Shown: one piece after another, positions 53,495 through 63,043 of the stretch
How the letters are laid out: each line of letters starts with the position of its first letter
How positions within the stretch are numbered: position 1 is the first letter of the stretch
DNA from: an uncultured Alistipes sp.
GTDB lineage: Bacteria; Bacteroidota; Bacteroidia; Bacteroidales; Rikenellaceae
Assembly (NCBI GenBank): GCA_947367255.1
Contig: CANBCZ010000009.1
Location: 1 to 64,000 of the forward strand
DNA: 64,000 nucleotides
Reading direction: 5' to 3'
Program-made: the position numbers and the translations under genes
Notes under the pieces: generated by a model
What the model saw: only the letters and a program-made list of their open reading frames with translations
Told to the model about the DNA's origin: nothing
The model's database searches: none

Positions 53495-54409
53495 CTCCCA
53501 TAGGTTGCGCGGATATACTCCGTCAGCAATCAACGCCTCAATCTTTGCCATCAACTGCGGCTTATCCTCCTTGTAGGTTACACCGAACCACTGAGCGGTA
53601 GTTGAGAGCACCTTCATCTTTGCAGTGCCGTCACCAATAAGGCGGTTTACCATAAGCGGGATAAAGAACTCAGCCTTGAGGTTGGTCTTTGTACTCTCGG
53701 CAGCAAGGAACTCCTTGAACGCCTCCACAGAGTGTGCGAAGTAGTCAGGGGTAAAGCCGAAGAGGTTCATAGATACAGGGGTATTCTCATCCAGTGCCAC
53801 ATCATCACCCAGATCGTGGAAGACGATTACACCCTCGGCATTGCGCTCGATCTTTGTGCGCTCGACCATAGAGGTAAGGAAGCGGTTCTCGTCTACAGTA
53901 CATACGCCACGCGATACAGTACCGTTCTCCGAGAGGGTCTTATTGACCTCATAGCCGACCATACAGTAGCTACCTGTGCTCTGACCGAGCTCAGAGAGGT
54001 AGGCGCCGATAACCTCGTATGCATTCTGACCGTAGAAGTCGTCGGCATTGATAACGGCAAACGGAGTCTTTACAGCCTCGGCAGCCATCATCACTGCGTG
54101 GTTTGTACCCCACGGCTTCTCGCGACCCTCAGGCACTGTAAAGCCCTCAGGCAGGTAGTCCAGCTCCTGATATACATACTCCACCTCGATTCTGCCACCG
54201 AAGCGCTCGGCATTGAATACAGAGATAAAATCCTCTGCAAACGAGTGACGGATAACAAATACCACCTTACCAAATCCTGCACGAACAGCGTCGTAAACAG
54301 AATAGTCGATAATTGCCTCGCCATTAGGACCTACGCCGTCCATCTGCTTCAGCGAGCCATAGCGCGAGCCCATACCCGCAGCAAGTACTAAAAGTGTTGG
54401 TTTAACCAT
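53492..54409 (-). CDS. Sugar nucleotidyltransferase family protein
   Basis: A 305-residue NTP-transferase. The nucleotide-binding signature LAAGMGSRYGSLKQMDGVGP at residues 7-27 and VINADDFYG (metal-binding Asp-Asp) at about 117-125 fit the sugar-1-phosphate nucleotidyltransferase fold. No specific sugar can be named; homologues are annotated as NDP-sugar pyrophosphorylase-like. A single gene with its own -7 box. Confidence 0.82.
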   Translation of the reverse strand: MVKPTLLVLAAGMGSRYGSLKQMDGVGPNGEAIIDYSVYDAVRAGFGKVVFVIRHSFAEDFISVFNAERFGGRIEVEYVYQELDYLPEGFTVPEGREKPWGTNHAVMMAAEAVKTPFAVINADDFYGQNAYEVIGAYLSELGQSTGSYCMVGYEVNKTLSENGTVSRGVCTVDENRFLTSMVERTKIERNAEGVIVFHDLGDDVALDENTPVSMNLFGFTPDYFAHSVEAFKEFLAAESTKTNLKAEFFIPLMVNRLIGDGTAKMKVLSTTAQWFGVTYKEDKPQLMAKIEALIADGVYPRNLWE

Positions 54410-54450
54410 TGTCGTATTGTGTTTTTGATATGTTTATCTACAAAGTCTCA

Positions 54451-54458
54451 CAAAGTTA
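54451..54458 (-). promoter_or_regulatory. -7 box of the sugar nucleotidyltransferase
   Basis: Minus-strand TAACTTTG, perfect consensus, 41 bases before the ATG. Confidence 0.6.
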
Positions 54459-54519
54459 GGAATTATTTACATAATTCCCAAAAGATTATCTCCAAACAGT
54501 TGTAATTGCCACATTTTTT

Positions 54520-54549
54520 TTGATATTTTGATATTTCTTGCTACCTTTA
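54520..54549 (+). promoter_or_regulatory. Promoter of the 54578 gene
   Basis: TTG at 54520-54522, 19 bases, TACCTTTA at 54542-54549 (last base off consensus), 28 bases before the ATG. Confidence 0.55.
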
Positions 54550-54577
54550 CGATGCAAACCGTAAAATCTTGTGAGTT

Positions 54578-55180
54578 ATGAAGAGATTTTTAGTACTTTT
54601 TATCGCTATGGTTGTAGCAGGTTCCGCTATTGCCGGCAACATCGACAAGACAAAAGAGGTCAAGACCCAAAAGCCTAAAAAGGAGTACCGATACGGCAAG
54701 CGTGGATACTTTGGCAATGCGTCATTCACATTCTCGGATTTCGGAGCATTTCTCGATGGCGAGGGTTGGCTGATTGACAAACCTCACTATGGTTTAGATG
54801 TAATCAACGGCTACTCGTTCAATCCATATCTCGACTTGGGTGTCGGTCTTGGTGCCCACTTCCAGCCGAGCAACGACAAGACGGAACAGTTTATACTTAT
54901 GCCTCTCTATGGCTATCTGCGCTACAACATTTTGGATCGCCGAGTAAGTCCATATCTTGCACTCAAGGCGGGTTGGGCAGGCGTTGTCTATCGCGAGAAG
55001 GATGGCGATTATGTCGGCAAGTTCAACCAGTGGGGCGGTTCTACATACACCAACCTCGAGGTGGGTGCTGCGGTGCGTTTCAAGGGCGGCAAGTCGATAA
55101 ATGTGGGTGTCGGTATGCCGTGGTACTTTATCCCGCTGCTGGCAACGGGCATAAGCGTGAATGTCGGTTTTTCGTGGTAA
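54578..55180 (+). CDS. Small outer-membrane beta-barrel-like protein
   Basis: A 200-residue exported protein. Signal MKRFLVLFIAMVVAGSAIAG, cleavage after about residue 19. The mature part alternates polar and aromatic residues in strands (YFGNASFTFSDFGAFLDGEG, LDLGVGLGAHFQPS) and ends in a Trp (SVNVGFSW), a typical Bacteroidota outer-membrane barrel signature. Function unknown. The GDPD gene follows after 27 bp. Confidence 0.65.
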   Translation: MKRFLVLFIAMVVAGSAIAGNIDKTKEVKTQKPKKEYRYGKRGYFGNASFTFSDFGAFLDGEGWLIDKPHYGLDVINGYSFNPYLDLGVGLGAHFQPSNDKTEQFILMPLYGYLRYNILDRRVSPYLALKAGWAGVVYREKDGDYVGKFNQWGGSTYTNLEVGAAVRFKGGKSINVGVGMPWYFIPLLATGISVNVGFSW

Positions 55181-55207
55181 TTTCAACTAACTAAAACCTA
55201 TAAAAAG

Positions 55208-56038
55208 ATGAAAAAACTCCTTTACATTCTTTCAGCCGCACTCTTTGTCGGCTGTGGTTCTGCTCCTGTAGAGCAGAGTGCCGAGATTCAGGTTATCGGT
55301 CACCGTGGCGGTCGCTACGAGGTAGACGAGAACACACTCTCTGCATTTGTCGAGTCGTACAACAATGGCGTAAACAGCTACGAGACCGATGTGCGCCTTA
55401 CAGCGGACAACGAACTTGTAATCTCTCACGACGCATCGCTCAAGCGTATATTCGGTGTCGATGTAGATGTCGAGAAGAGCACCCGCGCCGAGCTTACACA
55501 GCACAAGAGCCTCAAGGGCAACCCTGTGCTCTTTGTCGATGAGCTCGCAGCATTCTACGGCAGCAAAGATGTCCGCTATGTCGAGTGGGAGATGAAGTCA
55601 AACAACTACACCCCTGAGCAGCTCAAGATCTACTGCGACAAGCTCTACAATACCGTTATGCCGCTTAAGCCGGAGAATACACTCTACATCTTCTCCTCTT
55701 TTGACGAGCGCGCAATCCTTACAATGAAGGAGTTGCACCCTGATATCGAGGGTATGTACATCACTGCACAGCCTGTTTGTGACGAGGTTATCGAGAAGGT
55801 TCTCAGTCTGGGCATACACCGCGTAGGCGCAACAATCCACGCAACCTCTCGCGATGCGATGAAGAAGGCTCACGAGGCGGGTATTGTCGTAAACCTCTGG
55901 CCGGGCAAGTGCGTCGAGGATTTCCAGCTTGCATACGCCCTGGGCGCAGATATCGCCTGCTCTGATGTGCCTGTAGCGGTGCTCAACTTCATTAAAGATA
56001 ATATGAAGTGGATCAATCCGAATAAGGATTTGAAGTAG
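55208..56038 (+). CDS. Glycerophosphodiester phosphodiesterase, lipoprotein
   Basis: A 276-residue GDPD-family enzyme. Signal MKKLLYILSAALFVGCGS carries a lipobox Cys at about 16. Catalytic segments: IGHRGGRYEVDENTLSAF, ETDVRLTADNELVISHD and VEWEMKSNN. It hydrolyses glycerophosphodiesters to glycerol-3-phosphate and alcohol. Located in the envelope. Downstream is a clear terminator at 56226. Confidence 0.92.
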   Translation: MKKLLYILSAALFVGCGSAPVEQSAEIQVIGHRGGRYEVDENTLSAFVESYNNGVNSYETDVRLTADNELVISHDASLKRIFGVDVDVEKSTRAELTQHKSLKGNPVLFVDELAAFYGSKDVRYVEWEMKSNNYTPEQLKIYCDKLYNTVMPLKPENTLYIFSSFDERAILTMKELHPDIEGMYITAQPVCDEVIEKVLSLGIHRVGATIHATSRDAMKKAHEAGIVVNLWPGKCVEDFQLAYALGADIACSDVPVAVLNFIKDNMKWINPNKDLK

Positions 56039-56225
56039 TAGCACTTAAGTATAAAAAGTAGCAGTTCGCAAAGAATGCTATGTTTCGGATGTAAATAGTA
56101 GATTATCTTCTTAACCCTACGAGAAAGTTTCTACCAATAACATTCGCAATAATATTGCTCACCTAATGTTCTTATCAAGATTGCCATACCGTTGAGGGGG
56201 TAAATCTGGATAATATCACGGTAGA

Positions 56226-56259
56226 AGAGGCTGTTCGAACCCGAACAGCCTCTTTTTTA
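56226..56259 (+). terminator. Terminator after the GDPD gene
   Basis: AGAGGCTGTTCG-AACC-CGAACAGCCTCT, perfect 12-bp stem, then TTTTTT. Confidence 0.85.
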
Positions 56260-56312
56260 TTGCAGGCAATAAGCGAACAGCAAAATCGTTATATATGCAA
56301 ACGATTTGAACG

Positions 56313-56702
56313 ATGAAGATTTCGAAGATTTTGGAGGCGATAATCGCCCAAGTGACATTTGATACTATGCAGAGCGGCAGAAACTATATGCTCAAAGACC
56401 AACTTATGCTCGCCATACTGCGCTACGACGGCACCTTTGCCGAGAATATCCTCCGCGAGGGGCTTGACGATTGGCAGATATACCAGATTACTCTGCGCAT
56501 AGAGAACGCCCTCGAGCGAGGCAATAAAAACGAGTTTGAGATACCCGAGATATTCTTTCAGAGCTACCTGAGCAAGATACAGAGCGACCAAAAGACCGAC
56601 AACCTCTCGACCCTGAATGCCGTAATCGACATCCTTGCGGATAAGAATACGGCAAGCTCAAAGATCTTCAAACAGTACGGACTGCTGACCATTGGCTGTT
56701 AG
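56313..56702 (+). CDS. Small protein with Clp-N-like helices
   Basis: A 129-residue helical protein. Residues 1-60 (IIAQVTFDTMQSGRNYMLKD, then QLMLAILRYDGTFAENIL) resemble the first half of a Clp N-terminal repeat (xxTEHLLLALL), and a second half may be at LSTLNAVIDILADKNTASSK. Clp-N domains bind adaptors or substrates. Identification is by eye and weak; it could be a stand-alone adaptor. Structured element E follows the stop. Confidence 0.5.
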   Translation: MKISKILEAIIAQVTFDTMQSGRNYMLKDQLMLAILRYDGTFAENILREGLDDWQIYQITLRIENALERGNKNEFEIPEIFFQSYLSKIQSDQKTDNLSTLNAVIDILADKNTASSKIFKQYGLLTIGC

Positions 56703-56731
56703 ATGTGCTCAATTAGAATAACAACGCTCGG

Positions 56732-56787
56732 CAAAATTGTCCGCGATGGGCTGTACGCTTTAGTACTGCCCATTGCGAGCAATTTTG
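56732..56787. repeat. Structured 3'-end element, copy E (after the 56313 gene)
   Basis: CAAAATTGTCCGCGATGGGC, T-T mismatch, GTAC, loop GCTTTA, GTAC, then the complement to 56787. It is oriented opposite to copies A-D on the map, but it follows a plus-strand gene, so relative to the transcript it has the same direction. Short copy without long terminal arms. Confidence 0.7.
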
Positions 56788-56807
56788 ATAGAGGAAGTAA
56801 AAACCGC

Positions 56808-58148
56808 TTAAAATCGATTTTTGCCTAAGTTGATGCCGAGTCCGGTGTATATATTAAACGACTTCTGATACTTCGGCACGACAAAATCTCCGGCGAGAAC
56901 ATAGGAGGTGTCGATGTAGTCAAGACCGACGAATAGGTTTACTCCCGGCGGGTGGAGATTGAGGGCAAAGCCGAAGATGCCGGGGCGATTACGACCGCAG
57001 AAGGTGTGGCTGAAGGTTGCAGTGAAGAGTTTTGCCAAGCGGAAGTTCACAGAGGCGGTGAGCTCTGAAGAGACATAGAGCTGGCGGAACTCTGTATGTG
57101 AGAGCAGACCGAAGGCGATATGGTCGTTGAGGATATTATACTCCGCACCGATATTCAATGTGGTATTGAGGCGGCGGGTATAGCCCTCGGCAGTTGCGGT
57201 AACGACACGACCGTCAGAGGTCATATCGAGCTCCTGCGTATCGAAGTTATAGCCTCGGTAGTTGATATTATACTCTACAGCTGCTGCTGCAGCGCTCTTT
57301 GCCGACCAACATACAAATCCCAGATCGGTAACACCGAGACTTACGCGCAGGCGGTCATTCAGCAGTCGTGCCTCGGCACCGAAATCGATAGCCGCACCAC
57401 CACTATTGATACCATTCTCAAGCGGTTCGACCATCATCTGTTCGAGATCTACCTCCTCGCCGACAACATAGTCAGGATTGACGACAATACCGCTTGCACG
57501 CAGTGTTCCGCGCAGGTTGGCAGTAACATCTGTTCGAGTGACGGAGAAGTAGCTATCGGAGAGTTGTCCGTTGATATTCATAATGCCGACAATTCCCTTT
57601 GCCTTAACTCCGATGCGCAACCAATCCTTAACAGGTATGCAGGCACCGAGATAGAGCTCTGCGTAGGCATTGCCATCGACGCCCACATGAGAGAGGTTGT
57701 ATGTGCCGTTGCCGATACTCTTCAGGGCGTAGAAGATGGTCTGATCCATCGCCGCATCTGCATGTACGCGCACATTGGCTCCAAAGTTCCAAAACGCCTT
57801 TTTTGTCGAGAAACCCACGCCCAGTAGGCGGATATCGGTATTGAGATTGAGGTGTCCGACCTTCGGTAGCTTATCCACGAAGTCGGCAGTCTGCACGCGG
57901 CTATCAAGAGCGGTAACGGTCTGACCATCACGACTATAGATAAAGTTATCCACCGAGAGGAAGTTATTATTCAGTCCCAAGCCTATGCCGCTGATTGCAG
58001 GCAGCACGATATAACCCTTGCCCGGAATAAGGGCGGGATTCATATCGTTTCTCAGGTATGAACCATCCATAAAGTAGGATGTACGCAGCTGTGCAGAGGA
58101 TGTCAGCACAAGCAACAGCGCCGCAACAAATATTATCAGTCGTTTCAT
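56808..58148 (-). CDS. DUF5723-like outer-membrane protein
   Basis: A 446-residue exported protein. Signal MKRLIIFVAALLLVLTSSAQ, then an opening LRTSYFMDGSYLRNDMNPAL typical of the DUF5723 family, followed by alternating strands and a barrel-type C-terminus (NIYTGLGINLGKNRF). Likely a surface-exposed or outer-membrane beta-barrel protein. The 4-bp overlap with the upstream large lipoprotein gene suggests that the two form one complex. Confidence 0.75.
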   Translation of the reverse strand: MKRLIIFVAALLLVLTSSAQLRTSYFMDGSYLRNDMNPALIPGKGYIVLPAISGIGLGLNNNFLSVDNFIYSRDGQTVTALDSRVQTADFVDKLPKVGHLNLNTDIRLLGVGFSTKKAFWNFGANVRVHADAAMDQTIFYALKSIGNGTYNLSHVGVDGNAYAELYLGACIPVKDWLRIGVKAKGIVGIMNINGQLSDSYFSVTRTDVTANLRGTLRASGIVVNPDYVVGEEVDLEQMMVEPLENGINSGGAAIDFGAEARLLNDRLRVSLGVTDLGFVCWSAKSAAAAAVEYNINYRGYNFDTQELDMTSDGRVVTATAEGYTRRLNTTLNIGAEYNILNDHIAFGLLSHTEFRQLYVSSELTASVNFRLAKLFTATFSHTFCGRNRPGIFGFALNLHPPGVNLFVGLDYIDTSYVLAGDFVVPKYQKSFNIYTGLGINLGKNRF

Positions 58149-60490
58149 AGCTCCTCCCCTCCTGTAAAATCGATGTTCACACTAATATTTCCATCCACCT
58201 CAAGCACAACTGCCGCAGATATGGTCTGAGATCTATTGAGAGCCACACCCGCTGCGGCACTCGTTGCACGAAGTGTATAGCGTATATCCTCCACCTCTTT
58301 CAATCCGTCGAGCAGATTATCACTACCGGAGTCAAGTCGGAAGCGGATAGTACTCTTACAAGGCTGCACACCATCTGTCGAACCTCGAATAACCGCCTCA
58401 CCAATTGGTTCAGCCTGCAGCAAGGTCGGAGTTCCCGAGGCATTGAGCATCTGAAGTTCAAGTGCCAAATTGAGCGGTGTAGAGTTTTCGACCTCGCAGG
58501 CAAGTGCCACACTGCCCGATGCCGAGAGGTCAAGGTCGAGACCGCTGATAGTCTCGCTAATGCCCGATGCGCTACCGTCGAAGCTCAAATCGAACGCCTC
58601 GCCAAACGCAAGCGGCATATCGAAGCTGTAACAATACTCTATAGGATAGTTCGCAACAATAGCAAGCGTCACATCTTTAGTCGGGTCGGTAGCCACCGCG
58701 AGGTTTATATCGAGCAACTCCGGCATCGCCCCGCCAAGCAGCTTTTCGAGGTCACAATTTATTGTCGTAACACCCTCTGTTGGTTCGAGGTCCGTTCCGA
58801 GGCGAACAGCTGTAACTGTAGGAACAATATCTGCGAAGTGTTCGCCAAGCGTTGCAGGTTTAATCTCGAACGGCTCCACAGTAACTGCATCCTGCACCGC
58901 CGCAACACCATCGCGAACAGGCACGATAGTTACCGAGACATAGAGTGGCAGCGTAAACGAGTTGGATATCGAGAAATCGACAACAGGGCTCACTCCCAGA
59001 CCATTAATCTGGAAGTTACCCTTATCAAAGAGCGACGCGAGGTCTACAGAGGCGCTCTGCTCGTGCTTGAAATCCACACACCCCGTCACCGAAGCGACAA
59101 TCATCGTCAGCTCTTCGTAGCCCACCGTCAGAGTAACACCATCCTGCTGCAGGTGCTTCAGATGGATATTCGCACCCTGCTTTAGGTTTGCTCGAACATC
59201 TATATTCAAATCGACAACGACATTGCCATCTGCATCGGGCGATACCCCTTCGCCTCCAAAATCGAGTCGCTTGAGGTGCACAGAGAGTCCGCCTCTAAAA
59301 CGAGCGAGTGTCGTATGGAGAGTGTTGGTCAGGTTATCGAACTCTACGCCGTCATCATACACCTCAACTTTCAGATAGTCGGGCAGTGTAATATCGATAA
59401 GTATATCCTCCAGCGCGCCCGCCATAACAGCATCGTTATTCCACTGCAATCCATCCTGAAGATTGAGTCGAAGGGTTGTGTTGGCAAACTCTATACTCTT
59501 GACACTCTTTACATTATCGTTCAGCGTCTTTGCAACTATCGAACTCTTGAATGTGCTATCCATCAGCTCCATAGATGCCAGAGTAACCTCTGCATCGTCA
59601 CAGATAAAGTGCGACTTGAGGGTCATTATCGGCAGCTCCTCGGCTACTACCCTACCCTCCTTGCTCTGCAACTCATAGCTGAGCGAGTACTGGATGTTGC
59701 CCGCGATGTTGAGCACCCCGTTTTCAGGACGCTTGTTATTGGAGATACTGCGTACATAGAGTTTGAAAGCCACTGTGCTCTCACCGTCTGCTATCGGGCG
59801 ATTCTCAACACGATAGACCCCATTGCTGACAAGGTTGAACTGCTCGTCATAGACCTCAAAGCCCTCAGGAAGGATTATGGCAAGGGATATTTTGCCGCCT
59901 GTGCTGATATCTGCAAGGCTGCCCAAATCAAAGAGTGCCTCGACAGGTACTCCCGGCAGAGATGCATCGTATTTCGGATAGATTTTGTTGATAGCCTCGA
60001 TATAGCTCGGCACCTGCACCTCTAAGGAGTAGTCCGACTTGCCGCTCTCCTCGCCAGAGAGTTTAAGACCCGCCACAGGGCAATATATCTCCTGACCCAG
60101 CAACAGCTCCACACCATCTAACATACCGCGAATATAGCAGACATCGTCGAGCAGATACTCAGAGTTATCGAGTTTGAACGACGGATAGTCCACCTCCATA
60201 CTGTAAGAGGCTGCAGGCAGAGTAAAGAAGTTGCTCGAGCCGTCGATATTAACACTCTGGTTATCAGACGAGTAAGTCAGCGAATAATCTCCGGTCACAG
60301 GATCTGCAACAAGGTTATCGACCTTATCGGACAGCAGCTCTCCGAGGCTCTTATCTGTCAAATATCCCAACGGGATTGCCAGATTCTCGGCATTTGTGCC
60401 GACATTGCCCTCCAACTTCGAGAGGTCGATACTTTTATCGACGCATCCGAGAGCAAGAAGGCTCATCAAGATACAAACAGTTTTTCTCAT
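58145..60490 (-). CDS. Large surface lipoprotein of unknown function
   Basis: A 781-residue lipoprotein. Signal MRKTVCILMSLLALGCVDKS with lipobox Cys at about 16. The rest is a long, acidic, strand-rich sequence with repeated Asp/Glu-Leu-Asp turns (VVDLNIDVRANLKQGANIHL), likely several beta-sandwich domains. No family recognised. A longer frame to 60529 is excluded because the -7 box at 60518-60525 lies within it. Coupled to the DUF5723 gene; a role in the outer membrane is inferred from this. Confidence 0.65.
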   Translation of the reverse strand: MRKTVCILMSLLALGCVDKSIDLSKLEGNVGTNAENLAIPLGYLTDKSLGELLSDKVDNLVADPVTGDYSLTYSSDNQSVNIDGSSNFFTLPAASYSMEVDYPSFKLDNSEYLLDDVCYIRGMLDGVELLLGQEIYCPVAGLKLSGEESGKSDYSLEVQVPSYIEAINKIYPKYDASLPGVPVEALFDLGSLADISTGGKISLAIILPEGFEVYDEQFNLVSNGVYRVENRPIADGESTVAFKLYVRSISNNKRPENGVLNIAGNIQYSLSYELQSKEGRVVAEELPIMTLKSHFICDDAEVTLASMELMDSTFKSSIVAKTLNDNVKSVKSIEFANTTLRLNLQDGLQWNNDAVMAGALEDILIDITLPDYLKVEVYDDGVEFDNLTNTLHTTLARFRGGLSVHLKRLDFGGEGVSPDADGNVVVDLNIDVRANLKQGANIHLKHLQQDGVTLTVGYEELTMIVASVTGCVDFKHEQSASVDLASLFDKGNFQINGLGVSPVVDFSISNSFTLPLYVSVTIVPVRDGVAAVQDAVTVEPFEIKPATLGEHFADIVPTVTAVRLGTDLEPTEGVTTINCDLEKLLGGAMPELLDINLAVATDPTKDVTLAIVANYPIEYCYSFDMPLAFGEAFDLSFDGSASGISETISGLDLDLSASGSVALACEVENSTPLNLALELQMLNASGTPTLLQAEPIGEAVIRGSTDGVQPCKSTIRFRLDSGSDNLLDGLKEVEDIRYTLRATSAAAGVALNRSQTISAAVVLEVDGNISVNIDFTGGEEL

Positions 60491-60517
60491 AGGACAAATA
60501 CGGATTGTAATGTAACA

Positions 60518-60525
60518 CAAAATTA
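60518..60525 (-). promoter_or_regulatory. -7 box of the large lipoprotein gene
   Basis: Minus-strand TAATTTTG, matching TAnnTTTG, 27 bases before ATG 60490. Divergent from uvrC. Confidence 0.6.
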
Positions 60526-60557
60526 ACAATTCTCGCTAAATTTTACAAAAAAATCGT

Positions 60558-60565
60558 TACTTTTG
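60558..60565 (+). promoter_or_regulatory. uvrC: -7 box of uvrC, implying a leaderless transcript
   Basis: TACTTTTG matches TAnnTTTG. Only four bases separate it from the ATG at 60570, so transcription should start at or next to the first base of the start codon. Confidence 0.65.
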
Positions 60566-60569
60566 TAGT

Positions 60570-62393
60570 ATGAGCGAACAACAAAACAGTATTACCCTCA
60601 AGGAGCAGGTTGCTCTGCTTCCGCACTTGCCCGGCTGCTACCTCTTCTCGGACAAGAGCGGAGAGGTTATATATGTAGGTAAGGCAAAGAGCCTTAAAAA
60701 GAGGGTGAGCAGCTACTTTGTCAGCAGTCGCGACCACAGCTCGAAGGTGCGGGTTATGGTGCGACAGATAGCCTCGCTGCGCCATATTGTCGTCGATAGC
60801 GAGACCGATGCGCTGCTACTCGAAAATTCGCTTATCAAGAGCCTTAAACCCCGCTACAACATACTGCTCAAGGATGATAAATCCTATCCGTGGATAGCTC
60901 TCACCCCTCCGCCATTCGAGAGGGTCATCTCTACTCGTCGCTTGGTAAAGGATGGCTCGCGCTACTTCGGTCCCTATGCATCCGTATCGGCGCAGAAGGC
61001 TATGTTGGACTTTATCAGGGAGGTTATTCCGCTACGCACCTGCCGTCTTAACCTCTCGCAGGAGCAGATAGACAAGGGGAAGTATGCACCGTGTCTGCAG
61101 TACCATATCGGCAACTGCAAGGCACCTTGTTGCTCTCGTCAGAGTGCAGCAGAATATGCCGAGCTGGTAGAGATGGCTGTCTCGGCGCTCAAGGGAGATT
61201 TGCGCCCCGTAAAGAGCTACCTTGAGGGGGAGATGAACAGAGCTGCCGCAGAGCTGCGCTTTGAGGCGGCACAACGCTTCAAGACAAGGCTTGATGCACT
61301 TGAGAAGTATCGTGCAAAGTCGGTTATTGTCAGTGCAAATATCATCGATGCCGACCTCTTCTCGCTCTACATCGAGGGCGACGAGGCGTACTGCAACTTC
61401 CTCAGAGTCAAGGGTGGCTCCATTATCGCTGTGCAGACCCTTGCCCTCTCTACGGGTATTGAGGCAGACGAACGACAGATGCTCACGATAGGCATACAGC
61501 ACATTGTCGAGAATATTCTGGGCGAACTTCAGAGCGAGGTTATAGTGCCATTTCTGCCTGAGGTGGAGCTCTTTGATGGTATCCACTTTACCGTTCCGCA
61601 GCGTGGAGATAAGCGCGAGCTGTTGGAGTTCTCGCTGCGTACAGCAAGGCTCTACCGCGCCGAGCTGATGAAAAACCTCGAAATTAAAAACCCCGAGCGA
61701 CACACCGACCGACTGATGGAGGCTATGCAGCGCGAACTGCGCCTTGACCGTCAGCCGCGACATATCGAGTGTTTCGACAACTCGAACACGCAGGGTACCC
61801 ACCCCGTTGCCTCGTGCGTAGTCTTCCGCAACGGCAAGCCTTCAAAGCGCGAGTACCGCCACTTTAATGTCAAGACCGTCGTTGGACCCGACGACTTCGC
61901 CTCTATGCGCGAGATACTCACCCGCCGATATACACGCCTTGTCGAGGAGGGTGCCGAGCTGCCCGACCTTATCGTTGTCGATGGTGGTAAGGGTCAGCTA
62001 TCGAGTGCATACGCTGTGCTGTGCGAGCTGGGATTGGAGAGCAAAATTCCGATTGTCGGACTTGCTAAGCGACTGGAGGAGGTCTACTACCCTAATGACC
62101 CTATGCCATACTACCTCTCCCGTACGGGCGAGCCGCTGAAGGTTATCTGCCATCTGAGAGATGAGGCGCACCGCTTCGGCATAACCTTCCACCGCAACAA
62201 GCGCACAGGGGCGATGATACACAGCAAGTTAGAGGAGATTGAGGGTATCGGCAGCAAGACAATCGAGCAGCTGTTCCGCCACTTCAAGACCCTCTCGAAG
62301 ATAAAGGCAGCGACAATCGAGTCCCTTGCAGAGGTTGTCGGCAAGTCGCGCGCCGAGAAGATTTTCAACTACTTTTCAGAGGATAAAAAATGA
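60570..62393 (+). CDS. uvrC: Excinuclease ABC subunit C
   Basis: A 607-residue dual-incision nuclease. N-terminal GIY-YIG domain: CYLFSDKSGEVIYVGKAKSL; a UVR (UvrB-binding) segment around residues 205-240; a central RNase H-like nuclease domain with IECFDNSNTQGTHPVASCVV and LPDLIVVDGGKGQ; C-terminal helix-hairpin-helix near IEGIGSKTIEQLFRHF. It cuts both sides of a lesion after UvrA/UvrB damage recognition. Overlaps nth by 4 bp: a DNA repair pair. Confidence 0.96.
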   Translation: MSEQQNSITLKEQVALLPHLPGCYLFSDKSGEVIYVGKAKSLKKRVSSYFVSSRDHSSKVRVMVRQIASLRHIVVDSETDALLLENSLIKSLKPRYNILLKDDKSYPWIALTPPPFERVISTRRLVKDGSRYFGPYASVSAQKAMLDFIREVIPLRTCRLNLSQEQIDKGKYAPCLQYHIGNCKAPCCSRQSAAEYAELVEMAVSALKGDLRPVKSYLEGEMNRAAAELRFEAAQRFKTRLDALEKYRAKSVIVSANIIDADLFSLYIEGDEAYCNFLRVKGGSIIAVQTLALSTGIEADERQMLTIGIQHIVENILGELQSEVIVPFLPEVELFDGIHFTVPQRGDKRELLEFSLRTARLYRAELMKNLEIKNPERHTDRLMEAMQRELRLDRQPRHIECFDNSNTQGTHPVASCVVFRNGKPSKREYRHFNVKTVVGPDDFASMREILTRRYTRLVEEGAELPDLIVVDGGKGQLSSAYAVLCELGLESKIPIVGLAKRLEEVYYPNDPMPYYLSRTGEPLKVICHLRDEAHRFGITFHRNKRTGAMIHSKLEEIEGIGSKTIEQLFRHFKTLSKIKAATIESLAEVVGKSRAEKIFNYFSEDKK

Positions 62394-63022
62394 AGATAAA
62401 AGAGAGATATGATGGAATAATCGGTTGGTTTTCCGAGAATATGCCCGTAGCCGAGAGCGAGTTGAACTACGAAAATCCGTTTCAGCTGCTCGTTGCGGTG
62501 ATACTCTCGGCGCAGTGCACCGACAAGCGCGTGAATATGACCACCCCTGCCCTATTTGAGGCATTCCCGACCCCGCAGGCACTCGCCGCAGCGACAGTGG
62601 AGGAGGTCTTTTCGTATATCCGCTCCATCTCCTACCCAAACAATAAGGCGAAGAATATCGTGGCTATGGCGCGTATGCTCTGTAGTGAGTTTGGTGGAGA
62701 GGTGCCGTCGGATATCGACAGTATGATGCGCCTGCCGGGCGTGGGTCGCAAGACGGCGAATGTTGTGGGCGCAGTAATCTGGGGCAAGGAGGTTATGCCT
62801 GTAGATACCCACGTCTTCCGCGTCTCGGCACGTATCGGACTGACAAAAGATGCCAAGACACCGCGCCAGACAGAGCTGCAACTTGAAAAAAATATCCCCT
62901 CGCACCTGCTTCCGATAGCACACCATTGGCTTATCCTGCACGGTCGCTATGTCTGCACCGCCCGCAAGCCGAAGTGCAACGAGTGTGGCATATCAAAGTG
63001 GTGCAAGAGCTATACAGAGTAA
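62390..63022 (+). CDS. nth: Endonuclease III
   Basis: A 210-residue base-excision glycosylase/AP lyase. Helix-hairpin-helix and catalytic Lys in LPGVGRKTANVVGAVIWGKE; the following PVDTHVFRVSARIGL carries the catalytic Asp. Four C-terminal cysteines (CTARKPKCNECGISKWC: C-x6-C-x2-C-x5-C) hold a [4Fe-4S] cluster. Removes oxidised pyrimidines. Coupled to uvrC. Confidence 0.95.
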   Translation: MKIKERYDGIIGWFSENMPVAESELNYENPFQLLVAVILSAQCTDKRVNMTTPALFEAFPTPQALAAATVEEVFSYIRSISYPNNKAKNIVAMARMLCSEFGGEVPSDIDSMMRLPGVGRKTANVVGAVIWGKEVMPVDTHVFRVSARIGLTKDAKTPRQTELQLEKNIPSHLLPIAHHWLILHGRYVCTARKPKCNECGISKWCKSYTE

Positions 63023-63043
63023 CACAAATAAAAACGAAAATAT

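Noticed and set aside
57120..57827. 235-codon open frame on the plus strand
   Set aside because: Antisense to the DUF5723-like gene; Cys/Ile-rich shadow with no start signal.
60491..60529. N-terminal extension of the large lipoprotein
   Set aside because: It contains the -7 box (60518-60525) and hides the lipoprotein signal; the ATG at 60490 fits better.
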